Part shown: one piece after another, positions 6,601-6,862 of the stretch | Layout: each line of letters begins with the position of its first letter | Position numbering within the stretch: position 1 is the stretch's first letter | Source of the DNA: Acidimicrobiia bacterium | GTDB lineage: Bacteria; Actinomycetota; Acidimicrobiia; Spongiisociales; ZC4RG35 | DNA length: 6,862 nucleotides | Direction of reading: 5' to 3' | Assembly: GCA_030623125.1 (NCBI GenBank) | Contig: JAUXMQ010000060.1 | Coordinates: forward strand, 1-6,862 | Made by a program: the position numbers and the translations under genes | The notes under the pieces: generated by a model | The model's database searches: none | The model's input: only the letters and a program-made list of their open reading frames with translations | Told to the model about the DNA's origin: nothing

Positions 6601-6862
6601 GGCGGCCTGGGGAATCGACCGGAGTCTGCGCGGTTCGGCCAAGGCGGACCAGCGTATGCCCCCTCCACTTGTTCCCGACGGATCACCCGCCAACCGGGAG
6701 GGTGTCACCCGAGTGGATACCGAGAGAAGGCGAGTCCCGCCCGAGCTTGAACCCAGGACTCCTGTGCTGGGATTCGATGAGGTGACGGGCACTCTCACGG
6801 AACAGCAGGCCCGGGCGGAGGCGGCCCGCTGCATGATCTGCGGTCTCTGTGGGAATTGCAGC
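3632..6862 (+). CDS. Fused indolepyruvate ferredoxin oxidoreductase alpha subunit (IorA) and GltD-like FeS/FAD/NAD(P) oxidoreductase; C-terminus beyond the right edge
   Basis: This single open frame runs 1077 codons from GTG to the window end with no stop. Residues about 17-545 are a complete IorA. They include LLGNEAIARGA at 18-28, CGYPGTPSTE at 37-46, NEQDQRH at 128-134, CPHR at 375-378, DIGCYTLG at 397-404, the thiamine diphosphate motif GDSTFFHSG at 441-449, and DNEVTAMTG at 469-477. Cysteines 571, 574, 579 and 583 follow. Residues about 612-690 form a GltD-type Fer4_20 domain with Cys615, 619, 655, 658, 662 and 666. An FAD Rossmann motif (GAGPAG, 712-717), an NAD(P) Rossmann motif (GGGNSA, 836-841) and the closing FVAGD at 969-973 come next. 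Cys1067, 1070, 1073 and 1076 then begin a C-terminal ferredoxin-like cluster cut by the edge. IorA-type enzymes oxidatively decarboxylate aryl or branched 2-oxo acids to acyl-CoA with ferredoxin as acceptor. The fusion suggests electrons go internally to, or come from, NAD(P)(H). A separate IorB is expected downstream. Substrate and cofactor preference are inferred only. Confidence 0.93.
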   Translation, partial: MTADHPLIAAGEGHTEFLLGNEAIARGAIEAGVGFACGYPGTPSTEVTDTFARFGPQLGIPFEYSVNEKVALEMAFAASLAGARSIVAMKHLGLMSAGDPLTTIPYIGVVGGLVIVSAGDPSSHTSPNEQDQRHLADALHIPMLDPRTPQEALEVTRFAFELSERARLPVIVRPTTRVCHTSAPITFGPITKRETPGFRRDPGRFLPLPPNARRMRVEINDRLEIAGRMMSESGFFGRQGGGRTAILASGAPTPICSDLINEELAEQEIVLLSLGVVYPLPEDWLIAELRQLDTVVVVEELSPYLEDQVRALCSLHELNTKILGKRTGHLPFEGEYRPEIIRTMLHDVFGVGSPVSRPEELRLLPQRAPTLCASCPHRSAFFAARSVFGDDALYFNDIGCYTLGVAPPLKAGDALLSMGSGFTLAAGVARTTGERTLGFLGDSTFFHSGMPALLNAIKEDVNMVAVIMDNEVTAMTGFQESPGIELGPDGPHRSVDIEAIVRALGARHVETIDPNDLASAVAAFERAKQRDELSVVISQRACPVFFDRTVEHTDLVSSMEISTYAIDHDRCQHCGRSSCGQRCEQVVVEGFERAMARARSLEVGDEADRPMVASCATACPLYLCIQGYAAHIAAGRYGDALELIMSGLPLPDSVCRVCHRPCEAVCVRAGVDEPVAINDLKRFVMDWAGTQDEFPYRPKGEAANGMSVAVIGAGPAGLAASHELAMRGYQVRLYDSNTEPGGLLRSGIPDYRLPSEVLDRDIQRILDLGVQFEGKRRLGADLRLSELLDSNDAVLVAIGGGGDSVLNLPGDGPEVVPALSYLGNGLGPARRVLVVGGGNSAIDSARTALRRGASHVVIVSLERRDEMPAIQSEVTAAEHEGVEIRDGVRVTGLVPGGIDLERVEATVPGSRDPETYVAIEGSHIRMEIDRVIVAIGRTGIGSTVEDDVVLEWSEDIDEKTGGTSHEQIFVAGDLIGGDRTVTGAIAGGLRAAWGIDRSLRGSAKADQRMPPPLVPDGSPANREGVTRVDTERRRVPPELEPRTPVLGFDEVTGTLTEQQARAEAARCMICGLCGNCS

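Overview
The window is a compact, almost fully coding stretch of a moderately high-G+C bacterial genome (about 60% by eye). GTG starts, G/C-ending codons and protein style fit an actinobacterium-like lineage, perhaps an uncultured one, but nothing here fixes the taxon. There are no RNA genes, insertion sequences or CRISPR.

Left half, minus strand: a three-gene operon read right to left. It starts with a coenzyme-B12-type acyl-CoA mutase large subunit (3364 down to 1745), followed by an acyl-CoA dehydrogenase (1745 down to 606). The last gene is the N-terminal part of a hydantoinase/oxoprolinase (HyuA)-type ATPase (609 to the left edge). The stop and start codons overlap at both junctions (TGATG, then ATGA), so the genes are very probably co-transcribed and translationally coupled.

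Centre: a 267-base divergent control region (3365-3631). It holds good ribosome binding sites for both outward-facing genes, a 14-base perfect palindrome, and a perfect inverted repeat with 8-base arms. The two repeats are candidate operators.

Right half, plus strand: one uninterrupted reading frame from a GTG at 3632 to the right edge (1077 codons, no stop). It fuses a complete indolepyruvate ferredoxin oxidoreductase alpha subunit (IorA, thiamine diphosphate enzyme) to a glutamate-synthase-small-subunit (GltD)-like Fe-S/FAD/NAD(P) electron-transfer module. It is cut off inside a further C-terminal ferredoxin-like cysteine cluster.

Together the genes look like an acyl-CoA catabolic locus. 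The fusion protein would oxidatively decarboxylate a 2-oxo acid to an acyl-CoA and pass electrons internally to NAD(P). The dehydrogenase and mutase would then modify an acyl-CoA, and the HyuA-type ATPase would perform an ATP-dependent carboxylation or ring opening. The substrate is unknown. Both the mutase (loss of the His-x-Gln substrate-site motif) and the dehydrogenase (no Glu at either standard catalytic-base position) have unusual active sites, which hints at chemistry other than the textbook propionate or beta-oxidation reactions.
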